From positions 1 through 64,000 of the forward strand of contig DCHA01000057.1 in assembly GCA_002315535.1 (NCBI GenBank): a DNA stretch of 64,000 nt, in the 5' to 3' direction. This document shows positions 51,186-59,835 of the stretch, piece after piece (within the stretch, counting starts at the first letter, position 1; each line of letters starts with the position of its first letter). The DNA comes from Firmicutes bacterium UBA1764 (GTDB taxonomy: Bacteria > Bacillota > Clostridia > Peptostreptococcales > Anaerovoracaceae). The notes below the pieces were generated by a model that made no database searches, had not been told where the DNA came from, and was given only the letters and a program-made list of their open reading frames with translations. Made by a program: the position numbers and the translations under genes.

Positions 51186-52565
51186 CTATTTGACGATTTC
51201 CGGAAGAGATGCTGCAGCGGCTGATTGTCCGACGCGGCGGAATTTTTCATCCGGAAGTGAAAGCTTGATATCCTTTGAGAATTCAGGGTATTCGTCTTCG
51301 AGAACTCTCTGAGCTTCGGCAATAATGATATCTCCACCCTTACCACTCATTACGCGTCCGAGGAGCAGAACGTGATTCATATGATAGAGATCGTAGTAGT
51401 ATGCAAGAGTGTGTCCGAGATATGTTCCAATTGAAAGATAGATATCAGATGCGGCTTTGTCGCCTGATTCCATAAGGCCCTGTACAATCTTGAGCTTTTC
51501 TGCAGGTGAAAGAGCTTCATCAAGCTTTATTCCCGCTCTTGGAGCAAGCTTGATTACGCTGTCTTGTGAGAAATACTTTACTCCGCAGCCGATATCATGG
51601 CTCCATTCGTCTATCATTGCATCAGGCTGAGCATCAACCGGAACAAAGGCCAACTCATTGAGCCATCCTGTGATGCATCCATCTTTATCTACGAATCCAA
51701 CGGCCTCACTTGTGCCCATTGCGATTCCGATTACATTTGTTGCCTCAAGGCTCATCATTCCTGCCAGTGCGCTTACATCACCATCATTAATAACTGAGAA
51801 AGGAACATTCCCGAAGGTGTCGGTGATGGCTCTGATATAAATATCCTTTACCTTTGTATCGTAAAGCTCCTTAGGAACCTTTAGGAACAATGAGGCATTC
51901 ATTGCTCTGTCATTGATATAGATTCCCGCAGAGGATACGCCGACCGCATCTACTCTTGGCATATGTGATGCTGCTGATTTTAGAGCGGATACGATTCCGT
52001 CATAATGGTACTGAGGATCTTCTGTTGTCTTCGGGAACCATACAACCTCTTCAGAGTATACGCTTTCACCATCTATTACTGCGCTTACCTTTCTGTCGGA
52101 GCCTCCGGCATCAAAGCCTATTCTGCAGCCATCAAGATGACCGCCTATCTTTTTCGGGCAGTCCTTGCTTTCAGGGACATTGTCAGTGTAAACTACTTCG
52201 ACAACATGCTCGAAAACATTCGACATGAAATCATAATCGAAATCCTGGATGCCCCCGGTGCTGTATGCAGCCTTGAGATAGTCTGCCGTATCCTTGTCGT
52301 TAATAAATATTCTGAAACCACCCTTCATCCAAAGAATGGTCTTAACAAGTCTGTTTATATAGTATTGATCAGCCTCTTTCATCTCGGCGGTGCCGTGAAT
52401 AAAAGAATCAACTCTGGCCATTTCACCACTTGCACGTTCAATCGCAAGGGAAACAGGCTTCTTTGCGGTTTTTAAAAATTCTCTGTTAAAAACAAAGAGA
52501 GGTGCAAAGCTTTGATCAAGCTTTGGGATGTTTTTAATGTTTACTTCTATTCCGTATATGTTCAT
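51186..52565 (-). CDS. ROK-like sugar kinase with N-terminal extension
   Basis: This 459-residue protein has a C-terminal ASKHA/ROK-type kinase domain from about residue 148: the phosphate-1 motif CRIGFDAGGSDRK, VGVSSAGI, catalytic Asp region VINDGDVSALAG (Asp261) and GIAMGTSEAVGFVD. The zinc-binding cysteine motif of many ROK kinases is absent. The first 145 residues are an extension I do not recognise. With nagA directly downstream and an epimerase divergent, it is probably the ManNAc or GlcNAc kinase of the amino-sugar pathway (inference). It could instead be a regulator, although no helix-turn-helix is seen. Confidence 0.75.
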   Translation of the reverse strand: MNIYGIEVNIKNIPKLDQSFAPLFVFNREFLKTAKKPVSLAIERASGEMARVDSFIHGTAEMKEADQYYINRLVKTILWMKGGFRIFINDKDTADYLKAAYSTGGIQDFDYDFMSNVFEHVVEVVYTDNVPESKDCPKKIGGHLDGCRIGFDAGGSDRKVSAVIDGESVYSEEVVWFPKTTEDPQYHYDGIVSALKSAASHMPRVDAVGVSSAGIYINDRAMNASLFLKVPKELYDTKVKDIYIRAITDTFGNVPFSVINDGDVSALAGMMSLEATNVIGIAMGTSEAVGFVDKDGCITGWLNELAFVPVDAQPDAMIDEWSHDIGCGVKYFSQDSVIKLAPRAGIKLDEALSPAEKLKIVQGLMESGDKAASDIYLSIGTYLGHTLAYYYDLYHMNHVLLLGRVMSGKGGDIIIAEAQRVLEDEYPEFSKDIKLSLPDEKFRRVGQSAAAASLPEIVK

Positions 52566-52592
52566 AATTATTGCTTTCCTTTCTGCTTGTGT

Positions 52593-52604
52593 GGAGAAAT
52601 CTCC
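52593..52604. repeat. Short perfect inverted repeat in the leader of the kinase-nagA operon
   Basis: GGAGA and TCTCC enclose AA, between the minus-strand promoter and the kinase start. Its role is unknown. Confidence 0.35.
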
Positions 52605-52613
52605 TACGAGTAC

Positions 52614-52641
52614 AGTATATCATTGGTTTCTAGGATATCAA
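52614..52641 (-). promoter_or_regulatory. Promoter of the kinase-nagA operon
   Basis: Minus strand: TTGATA, 16 bases, TATACT preceded by TGA, a good extended -10 promoter. Confidence 0.6.
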
Positions 52642-52667
52642 TCTGGATTTTAATATATAAATAATTA

Positions 52668-52686
52668 TCAATATTCCTGATATTGA
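52668..52686. promoter_or_regulatory. Candidate operator in the divergent kinase/epimerase region
   Basis: TCAATAT and ATATTGA flank TCCTG. The right arm enters the -35 of the epimerase promoter, and a TATCAA half-site recurs in the -35 of the opposite promoter, so one regulator could serve both directions. Confidence 0.5.
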
Positions 52687-52710
52687 ATAAAAAACGAAGC
52701 AAAGTATAAT
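52683..52710 (+). promoter_or_regulatory. Promoter of the epimerase-yesL operon
   Basis: TTGAAT and TATAAT are separated by 16 bases, 48 bases upstream of the epimerase ATG. Confidence 0.65.
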
Positions 52711-52757
52711 AGATATTAATTGAAATGTTATTTTTAACAAGTGGAGGAACTGCAATA

Positions 52758-53972
52758 ATGAATATTAATGAGTTGAAAAGTATTCATTCTTGGGTAAAGA
52801 GTGAACTTAATTCATGTACAAACTTTTGGCTTAAATATGGAATAGATCATGAGCACGGTGGCGTTTATACCTGTCTTGACCGTGAGGGAAAGATTTTTTC
52901 CAGAGATAAGAGCGTTTGGATGCAGGGAAGATGTGCTTGGACCTTTGCTTTCCTCTGCACAAATTACGGGAAGAATGATGAATGGCTTAGTGCAAGCAAG
53001 TCTTGTCTTGATTTCCTTGAAAAGTATTGCAGGAACTGGGCTGCTGATGGCAGGCTGTATTTTACCGTAACAGGAGACGGCAAGCCACTTAGACAGAGAC
53101 GATATTGCTTCAGTGAAGGTTTTTATGCAATGGCTAATGCAGAGTATTACGCAAACACCGGAGATAAACTTTGTCTTGAAAGAGCTCGATGGGCATACGA
53201 AATGATATATAAGCTCAACAATGGACTTATCAAGGATCCTACAGGTATGGGTCCGAAAACTATCCCCGAGACAAGATCGGGCAGAGCCTTTGCTGATGCA
53301 ATGATTTATCTTAATATTACCAATGTTCTACGCAGATGTGATCCGGATATGACAGAATTATATGATGCCAGAGCTAAAGAATGCGTTGATAATATATTTA
53401 AATATCATTTCAAGCCTGAACTTAAGTGTACGCTGGAAGTTGTTGGGCCAAAGGGCGAACTTCAGACGGATACTGTTGCGGGCAGAGTTGTAAATCCGGG
53501 GCATGACATTGAAGGAAGCTGGTTCGTTCAGCAGGAAGCTCTTTATGAAAAGGATGAAGAAATGAGTAAGCAGGCGCAGGCAATGTTCAGATGTGCGCTT
53601 GAGGCCGGATGGGATAAGCAGTACGGCGGACTTTTATACTTTATCGATGCTCTGGGGATGCCGCCTGAAGCATATGAACACGATATGAAGCTCTGGTGGA
53701 CACACAATGAACTTCTCATTGCATCGGCAATGTATTACAGAGATACAAAGGACGAATACTATTGGGATTGGTTCGTTAAGACAGCGCAGTATTGTAAGGA
53801 CCATTTTGCAGATCCTCAGTATGGAGAATGGTTTGGATATCTGAGACGTGACGGAAATCCTACAGAGCCGCCTTGCAAGGGTAGCACCTTTAAGGGCCCA
53901 TTCCATGTTCAGCGCAGTCTTATTTATGTTGATAAAATACTCGATGATATTGAGGCCGAAATAAATGCTTAA
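52758..53972 (+). CDS. AGE family epimerase (N-acylglucosamine 2-epimerase-like)
   Basis: A 404-residue (alpha/alpha)6-barrel epimerase. It shows FWLKYGIDHEHGGVYTCLDREGKIFSRDKSVWMQGRCAWTFAFL, YCFSEGFYAMANAEYY, GRVVNPGHDIEGSWFVQQEA and KLWWTHNELLIASAMYY, all typical of the AGE fold with its catalytic histidines. It would interconvert N-acetylmannosamine and N-acetylglucosamine, a job usually done by NanE in Bacillota. The ATG at 52758 follows GTGGAGG and gives the family-typical N-terminus. It overlaps the next gene by eight bases. Confidence 0.9.
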   Translation: MNINELKSIHSWVKSELNSCTNFWLKYGIDHEHGGVYTCLDREGKIFSRDKSVWMQGRCAWTFAFLCTNYGKNDEWLSASKSCLDFLEKYCRNWAADGRLYFTVTGDGKPLRQRRYCFSEGFYAMANAEYYANTGDKLCLERARWAYEMIYKLNNGLIKDPTGMGPKTIPETRSGRAFADAMIYLNITNVLRRCDPDMTELYDARAKECVDNIFKYHFKPELKCTLEVVGPKGELQTDTVAGRVVNPGHDIEGSWFVQQEALYEKDEEMSKQAQAMFRCALEAGWDKQYGGLLYFIDALGMPPEAYEHDMKLWWTHNELLIASAMYYRDTKDEYYWDWFVKTAQYCKDHFADPQYGEWFGYLRRDGNPTEPPCKGSTFKGPFHVQRSLIYVDKILDDIEAEINA

Positions 53973-54666
53973 TCAGGTTTTTGACCCGGAAAATTTATTT
54001 TGGCGAATAGTATCAAGACTTGTTGACTTTGTCGGATTGAGTATATTTTGCGCAATACTTTGCATCCCGGTTGTTACCGCGGTGCCGGCACTGTGCGCTT
54101 TGTATTATACGGTCGTAAAAGTCTTTTTGTACAAGCAAACTAGGACCTTCAGGATTTTCTTCCAGACTTTTGCGAGGGATTTCCTGAAAAATGTTGTAGT
54201 GGGATTGATATGTATCCCCATTATTGCCCTATGTGTGTTTGGATACTTGGTAATGTTCGCAAACAGTGGAACGAATTTAGGGGCAATAGCCTTTGTAATC
54301 TATTACATATGCTTGATTGTTCCGGTTGGAACGGTTCTGTATGTAATATTTATTAATGCAAGATTCAGTTTGGGAAAGCTTGAGCTTTTCAAGCAGGCTC
54401 TATCCATGACCTTTGCGCATTTGCCGAGCACCCTGGTTTTGGTTCTGCTCAGCCTTGAGCTTTGTCTGTGGTCTGTGAATAATTGGACTCCCGCGTTGAT
54501 TACCCCTTGCCTTTGGGCTCTTGTTTCGTCATTCTTTGTTGAGCGAAATTTCGAAAAGCATCTTTCTGATGAAGAAAAAGCTGCTTTCAGAGGCGTATCC
54601 CTCGAGGATTTTTACGAACAAGAAGCAAACAGGAAAAAAGCAAGGGCTACACTATTTCGGAAATAA
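53965..54666 (+). CDS. YesL-type DUF624 membrane protein
   Basis: A 233-residue protein with five or six hydrophobic segments. The N-terminus FDPENLFWRIVSRLVDFVGLSIFCAILCIPVVTAVPALCALYYTVVKVF is the DUF624/YesL signature. YesL-like genes accompany sugar ABC importers and polysaccharide-use operons, but their function is not established. Translation is coupled to the epimerase by overlap. Its last 20 bases overlap the end of the opposite-strand esterase gene. Confidence 0.85.
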   Translation: MLNQVFDPENLFWRIVSRLVDFVGLSIFCAILCIPVVTAVPALCALYYTVVKVFLYKQTRTFRIFFQTFARDFLKNVVVGLICIPIIALCVFGYLVMFANSGTNLGAIAFVIYYICLIVPVGTVLYVIFINARFSLGKLELFKQALSMTFAHLPSTLVLVLLSLELCLWSVNNWTPALITPCLWALVSSFFVERNFEKHLSDEEKAAFRGVSLEDFYEQEANRKKARATLFRK

Positions 54667-55285
54667 TTGGGACAAGTAGCTTTGCAAGCTGACTGTGCCC
54701 TTTTCTGGATAGATGCATAAAGTCAATTTTGTTAAATTCACAGCCCTCAGCATCAACGAAATAGCATCCATTGCGAAGAGCTACATCCTTTAAATAGGGT
54801 GCAAGCTGTCGGCTTTTTTCAATGCAGCCTTCTCCCATTACTGGATCGTTAAAGCCTTCCTTGATTTGGGGAGGGCAAACAATTAGAATGTTTTTCTTTT
54901 CAGTTTGCCAGCAATCTACGCTCTTTGCTTTATTTATCAGTCTTTCCATTCCTACTGCTATTGCTGCGGCATTGGCATTAAATCTTTCTTTTGTATCATT
55001 TGTACCAAGCATAATTACCAGCAGATCAATGAATTCGTGACTTTTCAAAAGAGGATAGGCAACGGACAGGGCATCCATGCTTTCATGAAGGGGGTCTTGA
55101 AATACTGTGGTACGTCCTGATAGTCCCTCTTCAGTTACAAGATAATTGCTTCCGAGTTTCTTTTGGAGAAGGCATGTCCAACGCTCGTTTTCATTGAATC
55201 TTATTCCACCGTCTGCGCAGTCGCTTGGGTCCGCACAGTATCCGTGAGTGTTTGAATCTCCCAGACATAATATATGTTTTCTCAT
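54647..55285 (-). CDS. SGNH/GDSL-type esterase (second copy)
   Basis: A 212-residue cytoplasmic SGNH hydrolase. Block I is CLGDSNTHGY (Ser nucleophile), block III VIMLGTNDTKE, and the C-terminal Asp-His pair lies in IDFMHLSRKGHSQLAK. It is related to the esterase at 39257-39889. The start is fixed by AGGAGG upstream of the ATG. In this neighbourhood a sialate O-acetylesterase, clearing acetyl groups from imported sialic acid, is a good guess (inference). It is divergent from the ABC importer and shares its operator type. Confidence 0.83.
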   Translation of the reverse strand: MRKHILCLGDSNTHGYCADPSDCADGGIRFNENERWTCLLQKKLGSNYLVTEEGLSGRTTVFQDPLHESMDALSVAYPLLKSHEFIDLLVIMLGTNDTKERFNANAAAIAVGMERLINKAKSVDCWQTEKKNILIVCPPQIKEGFNDPVMGEGCIEKSRQLAPYLKDVALRNGCYFVDAEGCEFNKIDFMHLSRKGHSQLAKLLVPIISEIV

Positions 55286-55298
55286 TGTTAACCTCCTG

Positions 55299-55312
55299 AA
55301 TTGTATACAATT
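55299..55312. promoter_or_regulatory. GntR-type palindrome, site 1
   Basis: AATTGTATACAATT is a perfect 14-base palindrome with the TTGTATACAA core of many FadR/GntR-type operators. It lies just upstream of the esterase ribosome binding site. Confidence 0.6.
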
Positions 55313-55404
55313 TATTATTATAGCATCGAATGAATTCGTTTTGTCAGGATTTAACACAAATAATAATTAATAATAATTAAGAAAATAAATATTTGAGCTA
55401 AAGC

Positions 55405-55432
55405 TTGTTTTGTCTAACAAAAATTGTATACT
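55405..55432 (+). promoter_or_regulatory. Promoter of the second carbohydrate ABC operon
   Basis: TTGTTT and TATACT are 16 bases apart. The -10 lies inside the second GntR-type site. Confidence 0.55.
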
Positions 55433-55435
55433 TTA
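55422..55435. promoter_or_regulatory. GntR-type site 2
   Basis: AATTGTATAC repeats the first ten bases of site 1, about 123 bases away, and covers the -10 of the ABC operon promoter. Confidence 0.5.
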
Positions 55436-55494
55436 AGTGAGTAAGTTAGATAGGGATTTCTATCTGTTTAAGTTACTATATTAGGAGGAAAACA

Positions 55495-56796
55495 ATGAAG
55501 AAATTATTAGCAGTACTTCTTGCACTGGCTATGGTACTTTCTCTCGCAGCATGCGGAACTAAGAAAGAAGAACCTGCACCAGTAGCAGAACCAACAAGCA
55601 TCACACTCTGGACATACCCAATCGGTAACTGGGGCGATGAAGCTTCTGTAAAGGCATTAACAGATGCTTTCACAGCAGAAACAGGAGTTGTAGTAAATGT
55701 TGAATACCTTTCATACACAGATGGTGATGATAAGGTTAACACAGCTCTTACAGCAAACCAGGCTCCAGACCTCATCATGGAAGGACCTGAAAGACTCGTT
55801 GCTAACTGGGGCGCAGCAGGCTACATGGTAGACCTCTCTGACCTTGTTGATGCTGAAGACAGAGCACAGCTCAACCCGGCAGCATTCGCAGCATGTGAAA
55901 CAGCTGATGGAAAAGTTTACGAATACCCACTCGTAATGACAGCTCACTGCATGGGAATCAACTATGATGCATTTGTTGAAGCAGGTGCTGATCAGTATGT
56001 TGATATTGAAAATCACACATGGACAACAGAAGGCTTCTTCAAGGCTGTTGAAGCTCTTAACGCTAAGTTTGGTGACAACGTAGCAGCAGTATACTGCGGT
56101 GGCCAGGGCGGCGACCAGGGAACAAGAGCTATCGTAAATAACCTCTATGGCGGAACATTTACAAGCGCAGATCACACAAGCTATACATGGGATTCTGCTG
56201 AAAACGTAAAGGCTATTTCAGAACTTTATAACACAAAGGGAATCACATTTGATCCTGCTATTGTTGGCGGAGATGAAATCAACCTCTTCCGTCAGGGCGT
56301 TCTTAAGATGGCATTCTGCTGGAATATTGCTCAGCAGCTCAATACAGATAATAATGATGCAGGCTTAACAAACGATGGACAGAGAATCGAATTTATGTCA
56401 TTCCCATCAGAGACAGGCGCAAGCCAGCTTTGCGGTGGTATCTGGGGCTTCGGTATCTTCAACAATGGAGATGAGGCTAAGATCGCAGCAGCTAAGCAGT
56501 TCATTACTTATATGTGCGACAGTGCTCATACAGCAGAAGCTGTAAAGACAGCTAACTATTTCGCAGTTCGCAGCACAGCAGGCGGCACAGATATCAGCAA
56601 TGTTTGGGCAGACAATGAAATCATGAATGAATATAACGTACTTATGCAGTACCTCGGAGATTACTATCAGGTAACAAAGGGTTGGGCAGCAGCACGTACA
56701 GCATGGTGGAATATGCTTCAGGCAGTTGGCGCTGGCACAGATGTACAGACAGCTGTATCTCAGTTCGCAGCAGAAGCTAACGCAGCTGCAAAATAA
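55495..56796 (+). CDS. Carbohydrate-binding lipoprotein of ABC importer (sialic acid region)
   Basis: A 433-residue family-1 solute-binding protein with signal peptide ending in lipobox LAAC (Cys20). The mature part has ALTDAFTAETGVVVNVEYLSYTDGDDKVNTALTANQAPDLIMEGPERLVANWGAAGYMVDLSDLVD and later FPSETGASQLCGGIWGFGIFNNGDEAKIAAAKQFITYM, typical of sugar or amino-sugar receptors. It heads a six-gene operon ending in NanQ- and NanA-like genes, which suggests N-acetylneuraminate or a related compound as ligand. A strong hairpin follows the gene. Confidence 0.9.
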   Translation: MKKLLAVLLALAMVLSLAACGTKKEEPAPVAEPTSITLWTYPIGNWGDEASVKALTDAFTAETGVVVNVEYLSYTDGDDKVNTALTANQAPDLIMEGPERLVANWGAAGYMVDLSDLVDAEDRAQLNPAAFAACETADGKVYEYPLVMTAHCMGINYDAFVEAGADQYVDIENHTWTTEGFFKAVEALNAKFGDNVAAVYCGGQGGDQGTRAIVNNLYGGTFTSADHTSYTWDSAENVKAISELYNTKGITFDPAIVGGDEINLFRQGVLKMAFCWNIAQQLNTDNNDAGLTNDGQRIEFMSFPSETGASQLCGGIWGFGIFNNGDEAKIAAAKQFITYMCDSAHTAEAVKTANYFAVRSTAGGTDISNVWADNEIMNEYNVLMQYLGDYYQVTKGWAAARTAWWNMLQAVGAGTDVQTAVSQFAAEANAAAK

Positions 56797-56841
56797 GGTA
56801 ATACAGACTATTAAGTTTAGAACCTAAAAAAAGCATTACCG

Positions 56842-56879
56842 CGTCCTATCACCGAGTATTCGCGGTGGTAGGACGTTTT
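56842..56879 (+). terminator. Terminator/attenuator hairpin after the binding-protein gene
   Basis: Thirteen-base arms (CGTCCTATCACCG and CGGTGGTAGGACG, one T-G pair) with an 8-base loop are followed by TTTTCTTT, 22 bases before the permease. It probably ends part of the transcripts so that the binding protein is made in excess. Confidence 0.7.
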
Positions 56880-56901
56880 CTTTATAAGGAAAGGTGCGTT
56901 T

Positions 56902-57810
56902 ATGAAACAGACAAATAAACCATCAATGAGCCGTGTGCTCAGACGAAGAGAGACTTTTTCAGCCTATCTCTTCCTTCTTCCGAGTCTGATCTTTTTTATA
57001 GGCTTTGTAATCATTCCAATGGTTCTTTGCCTTTATACAAGTTTCTTTGATTCAAAACTAAATGCAAATACCCCGGATGTTTTCGTGGGCTTTGCAAATT
57101 ATGTAGAACTTTGGAGAGATCCGGTATTCAAGAAAGCATTAGTTAACACTTTAGTAATTGTTGTAGTAAGTGTTCCTACAGTAGCGGCATTTTCGCTTTG
57201 GGTTGCTTCGGCAATTTACAAGATGAAGGACTGGATGCTGAGTGCTTTCAGATGTATTTTTTATCTTCCTGTAGTAACAGGTTCCGTAGCTGTTACCGTA
57301 GTATGGAAGTGGATGTACAACAACTATTACGGAATTTTTAATTATGTATTAAAAGGCGTTGGTGCAATTGATAACAACATAAACTGGCTTGGCAATCCAA
57401 GTACGGCGTTATGGTGTATCATCATCATTTTGTTTACCACATCTGTCGGCCAGCCAATTGTTTTATATGTTTCTGCTCTCGGAAACGTAGATGCAAGCTT
57501 GGTTGAGGCCGCAAATGTAGACGGCGCAAACAATCTTCAGTCATTCTGGAAGGTTAAGTGGCCATCAATTATGCCAACAACTCTTTATATTATCGTTATT
57601 ACAACAATCAACAGCTTCCAGTGCTTCGCTCTGATCCAGCTGCTCACTTCAGGTGGCCCGAATAATGCAACACAAACAGTAATGTATTACATTTACTACA
57701 CTGCATTTAAGCTTTACCGTTTCGGATACGGAAATGCTATGGGTATTATTCTCGCTATCTTTATTGCAGTCCTCAGCGCATTCCAGTTCTGGCTTGCCAA
57801 GGAAAAGTAG
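56902..57810 (+). CDS. Carbohydrate ABC permease (MalF class, sialic acid region)
   Basis: A 302-residue channel subunit with six helices, beginning FLLPSLIFFIGFVIIPMVLCLYTSFFDSKL. The coupling loop is VDASLVEAANVDGANNLQSFWKVKWPSIMP and the C-terminus has ALIQLLTSGGPNNATQTVMYYIYYTAF, a family hallmark. It has an AAGGAAAGG site and is followed after 15 bases by the MalG partner. Confidence 0.93.
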   Translation: MKQTNKPSMSRVLRRRETFSAYLFLLPSLIFFIGFVIIPMVLCLYTSFFDSKLNANTPDVFVGFANYVELWRDPVFKKALVNTLVIVVVSVPTVAAFSLWVASAIYKMKDWMLSAFRCIFYLPVVTGSVAVTVVWKWMYNNYYGIFNYVLKGVGAIDNNINWLGNPSTALWCIIIILFTTSVGQPIVLYVSALGNVDASLVEAANVDGANNLQSFWKVKWPSIMPTTLYIIVITTINSFQCFALIQLLTSGGPNNATQTVMYYIYYTAFKLYRFGYGNAMGIILAIFIAVLSAFQFWLAKEK

Positions 57811-57825
57811 AAAGGAGAAATACAA

Positions 57826-58707
57826 ATGCGTACTAGGAAAAACAAAGGTGCATATTATGTAGTATCTCTGATTATACTGATAATACTTGCATTGCTGTTC
57901 TTGTTCCCTCTGTATTGGATTGTTACCGGGGCATTTAAAACCGGAGCAGAAATTAATTCTGTAACACCTGTTTGGTGGCCAACAGAGTGGGTTACAAATA
58001 ATTTTGAAAAGCTCTTCTCTAAGAGATCAGCTCCGCTGTTTGAAATCGGATCACTGACAGGACCTGTCGTGCCCGGAGCAATCAGATGGCTGGTAAACAC
58101 TGTGTTTATGGCTGTCGTTGCAATGGTACTTACTTGTATCACAGCTTCTATGGCAGGCTATGCTCTGGCAAAGAAGCGCTTCACAGGTCGCCATATACTG
58201 TTTACCTTGATAGTATGTGCTATGGCACTTCCGAAACAGGTAATACTGATTCCGCTTATCAGAGAAATGAGTACCCTGGGCTTGTACGATAAGATTTGGG
58301 CTGTAATATTCCCAACCGTCGGCTGGCCATTTGGAGTATTCCTTATGAAACAGTTCTCTGAGGGCGTGCCGGGAGAAATACTCGAAGCCGCAAGAATTGA
58401 TGGCGCAAGTGAAGCCAGAACATTCAGCAGCATTGTAGTTCCGATTATTAAACCGGGAATTGGTGCTTTGGCTATATTCACATTTATTAATAGCTGGAAC
58501 GATTACTTTATGCAGTTGATTATGTTGTCAAGCTCCAGCAAGTTGACGATATCTCTTGGTATTGCAACTATGCAGGCTGAAAACAGCACAGATTTTGGAA
58601 TCATCATGGCAGGGGCTGCCCTTGCTGCACTTCCAATTATTATCGTATTCCTAATATTCCAGAAATACTTCACTCAGGGAATTACCATGGGTGCAGTTAA
58701 GGGTTAA
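57826..58707 (+). CDS. Carbohydrate ABC permease (MalG class, sialic acid region)
   Basis: A 293-residue channel subunit. LLFLFPLYWIVTGAFKTGAEI opens the protein and an extended external loop of about 45 residues follows. The coupling loop is GEILEAARIDGASEARTFSSIVVPIIKPG and the end reads KYFTQGITMGAVKG. It has an AAAGGAG site between its MalF partner and the ATPase. Confidence 0.93.
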   Translation: MRTRKNKGAYYVVSLIILIILALLFLFPLYWIVTGAFKTGAEINSVTPVWWPTEWVTNNFEKLFSKRSAPLFEIGSLTGPVVPGAIRWLVNTVFMAVVAMVLTCITASMAGYALAKKRFTGRHILFTLIVCAMALPKQVILIPLIREMSTLGLYDKIWAVIFPTVGWPFGVFLMKQFSEGVPGEILEAARIDGASEARTFSSIVVPIIKPGIGALAIFTFINSWNDYFMQLIMLSSSSKLTISLGIATMQAENSTDFGIIMAGAALAALPIIIVFLIFQKYFTQGITMGAVKG

Positions 58708-58722
58708 AATCGGAGGTCGGAA

Positions 58723-59835
58723 ATGGCAACATTACAATTAAAAAACATAAAGAAAATTTATGAAGGTGGAGTAGAAGCTGTTCATTCTTTCAACCTTGAT
58801 ATTGCTGATAAGGAATTTATAGTACTTGTTGGGCCTTCCGGTTGCGGAAAGTCCACAACTCTTAGAATGATTGCAGGTCTTGAAGAAATCAGCGAAGGCG
58901 AACTTTATATCGGGGATAAGCTTGTAAATGAAGTTGAGCCAAAGGACAGGGATATCGCAATGGTATTCCAGTCATATGCTCTTTACCCGTACATGACAGT
59001 TTACGAAAATATGTCGTTTGCTCTCAAGCTTCGTCATCTCCCCAAAGATGAAATTGATCAGAGAGTCAGATGGGCTGCAGAGGTTCTTGATATTACAAAG
59101 TATTTGGACAGAAAGCCAAAGGCTTTGTCAGGCGGTCAGCGCCAGCGTGTAGCAATTGGTCGAGCAATCGTAAGAGAGCCAAAAGTCTTCCTTATGGACG
59201 AGCCTTTGTCAAACCTGGACGCTAAGCTCAGAAACCAGATGAGAGCTGAAATCATTAAGCTCCGCAAGAAAGTAAATACTACATTCATTTATGTAACTCA
59301 TGACCAGACTGAGGCTATGACTTTGGGAGATCGTATAGTTATTATGAAGGATGGTTGGATTATGCAGATTGGTACCCCTCAAGAGGTATTTGATCACCCT
59401 GCAAATATTTTTGTGGCAGGATTCATTGGAATGCCACAGATGAATTTCTTTGATGGAGAGCTTGCTAAAAACGGAGAAAAGTATCAGCTGACAGTAAACG
59501 GATGCCCGGTTGAAATTGGCGAAAGTTTACAGCAGGCTTTAAAGGAAAAGGATGTTCCTTCAAAGAAGGTAATCGTAGGATGCAGACCGGAGCATATCGA
59601 GCTTTCATCAGCTGATAATGCACTTAAGGCGACAGTAGATGTATCTGAAATGATGGGAAGCGAAATCCATCTTCATCTTAATTGTGAAGGAAAGGATATC
59701 GTAATTCGTGTTCCAAGCACAAAGCTAAGTGCAGAACATCGCGGCGGATTTGAATTTGGAACAGATCTTAAATTTGCATTCCCGGCAGATCTTATTCATC
59801 TCTTTGATCCTGAAACGGAGAATAATCTTATATGA
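58723..59835 (+). CDS. Carbohydrate ABC importer ATPase (MsmX/UgpC class)
   Basis: A 370-residue ATPase with Walker [11 protein letters not shown]-loop VFQSYALYPYM, signature LSGGQRQRV, Walker [13 protein letters not shown] and a C-terminal TOBE domain (VIVGCRPEHIELSS). It lacks the charged insertion of the paralogue at 38038-39243. Its stop overlaps the start of the NanQ-like gene (ATGA), so the two are translationally coupled. Confidence 0.94.
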   Translation: MATLQLKNIKKIYEGGVEAVHSFNLDIADKEFIVLVGPSGCGKSTTLRMIAGLEEISEGELYIGDKLVNEVEPKDRDIAMVFQSYALYPYMTVYENMSFALKLRHLPKDEIDQRVRWAAEVLDITKYLDRKPKALSGGQRQRVAIGRAIVREPKVFLMDEPLSNLDAKLRNQMRAEIIKLRKKVNTTFIYVTHDQTEAMTLGDRIVIMKDGWIMQIGTPQEVFDHPANIFVAGFIGMPQMNFFDGELAKNGEKYQLTVNGCPVEIGESLQQALKEKDVPSKKVIVGCRPEHIELSSADNALKATVDVSEMMGSEIHLHLNCEGKDIVIRVPSTKLSAEHRGGFEFGTDLKFAFPADLIHLFDPETENNLI

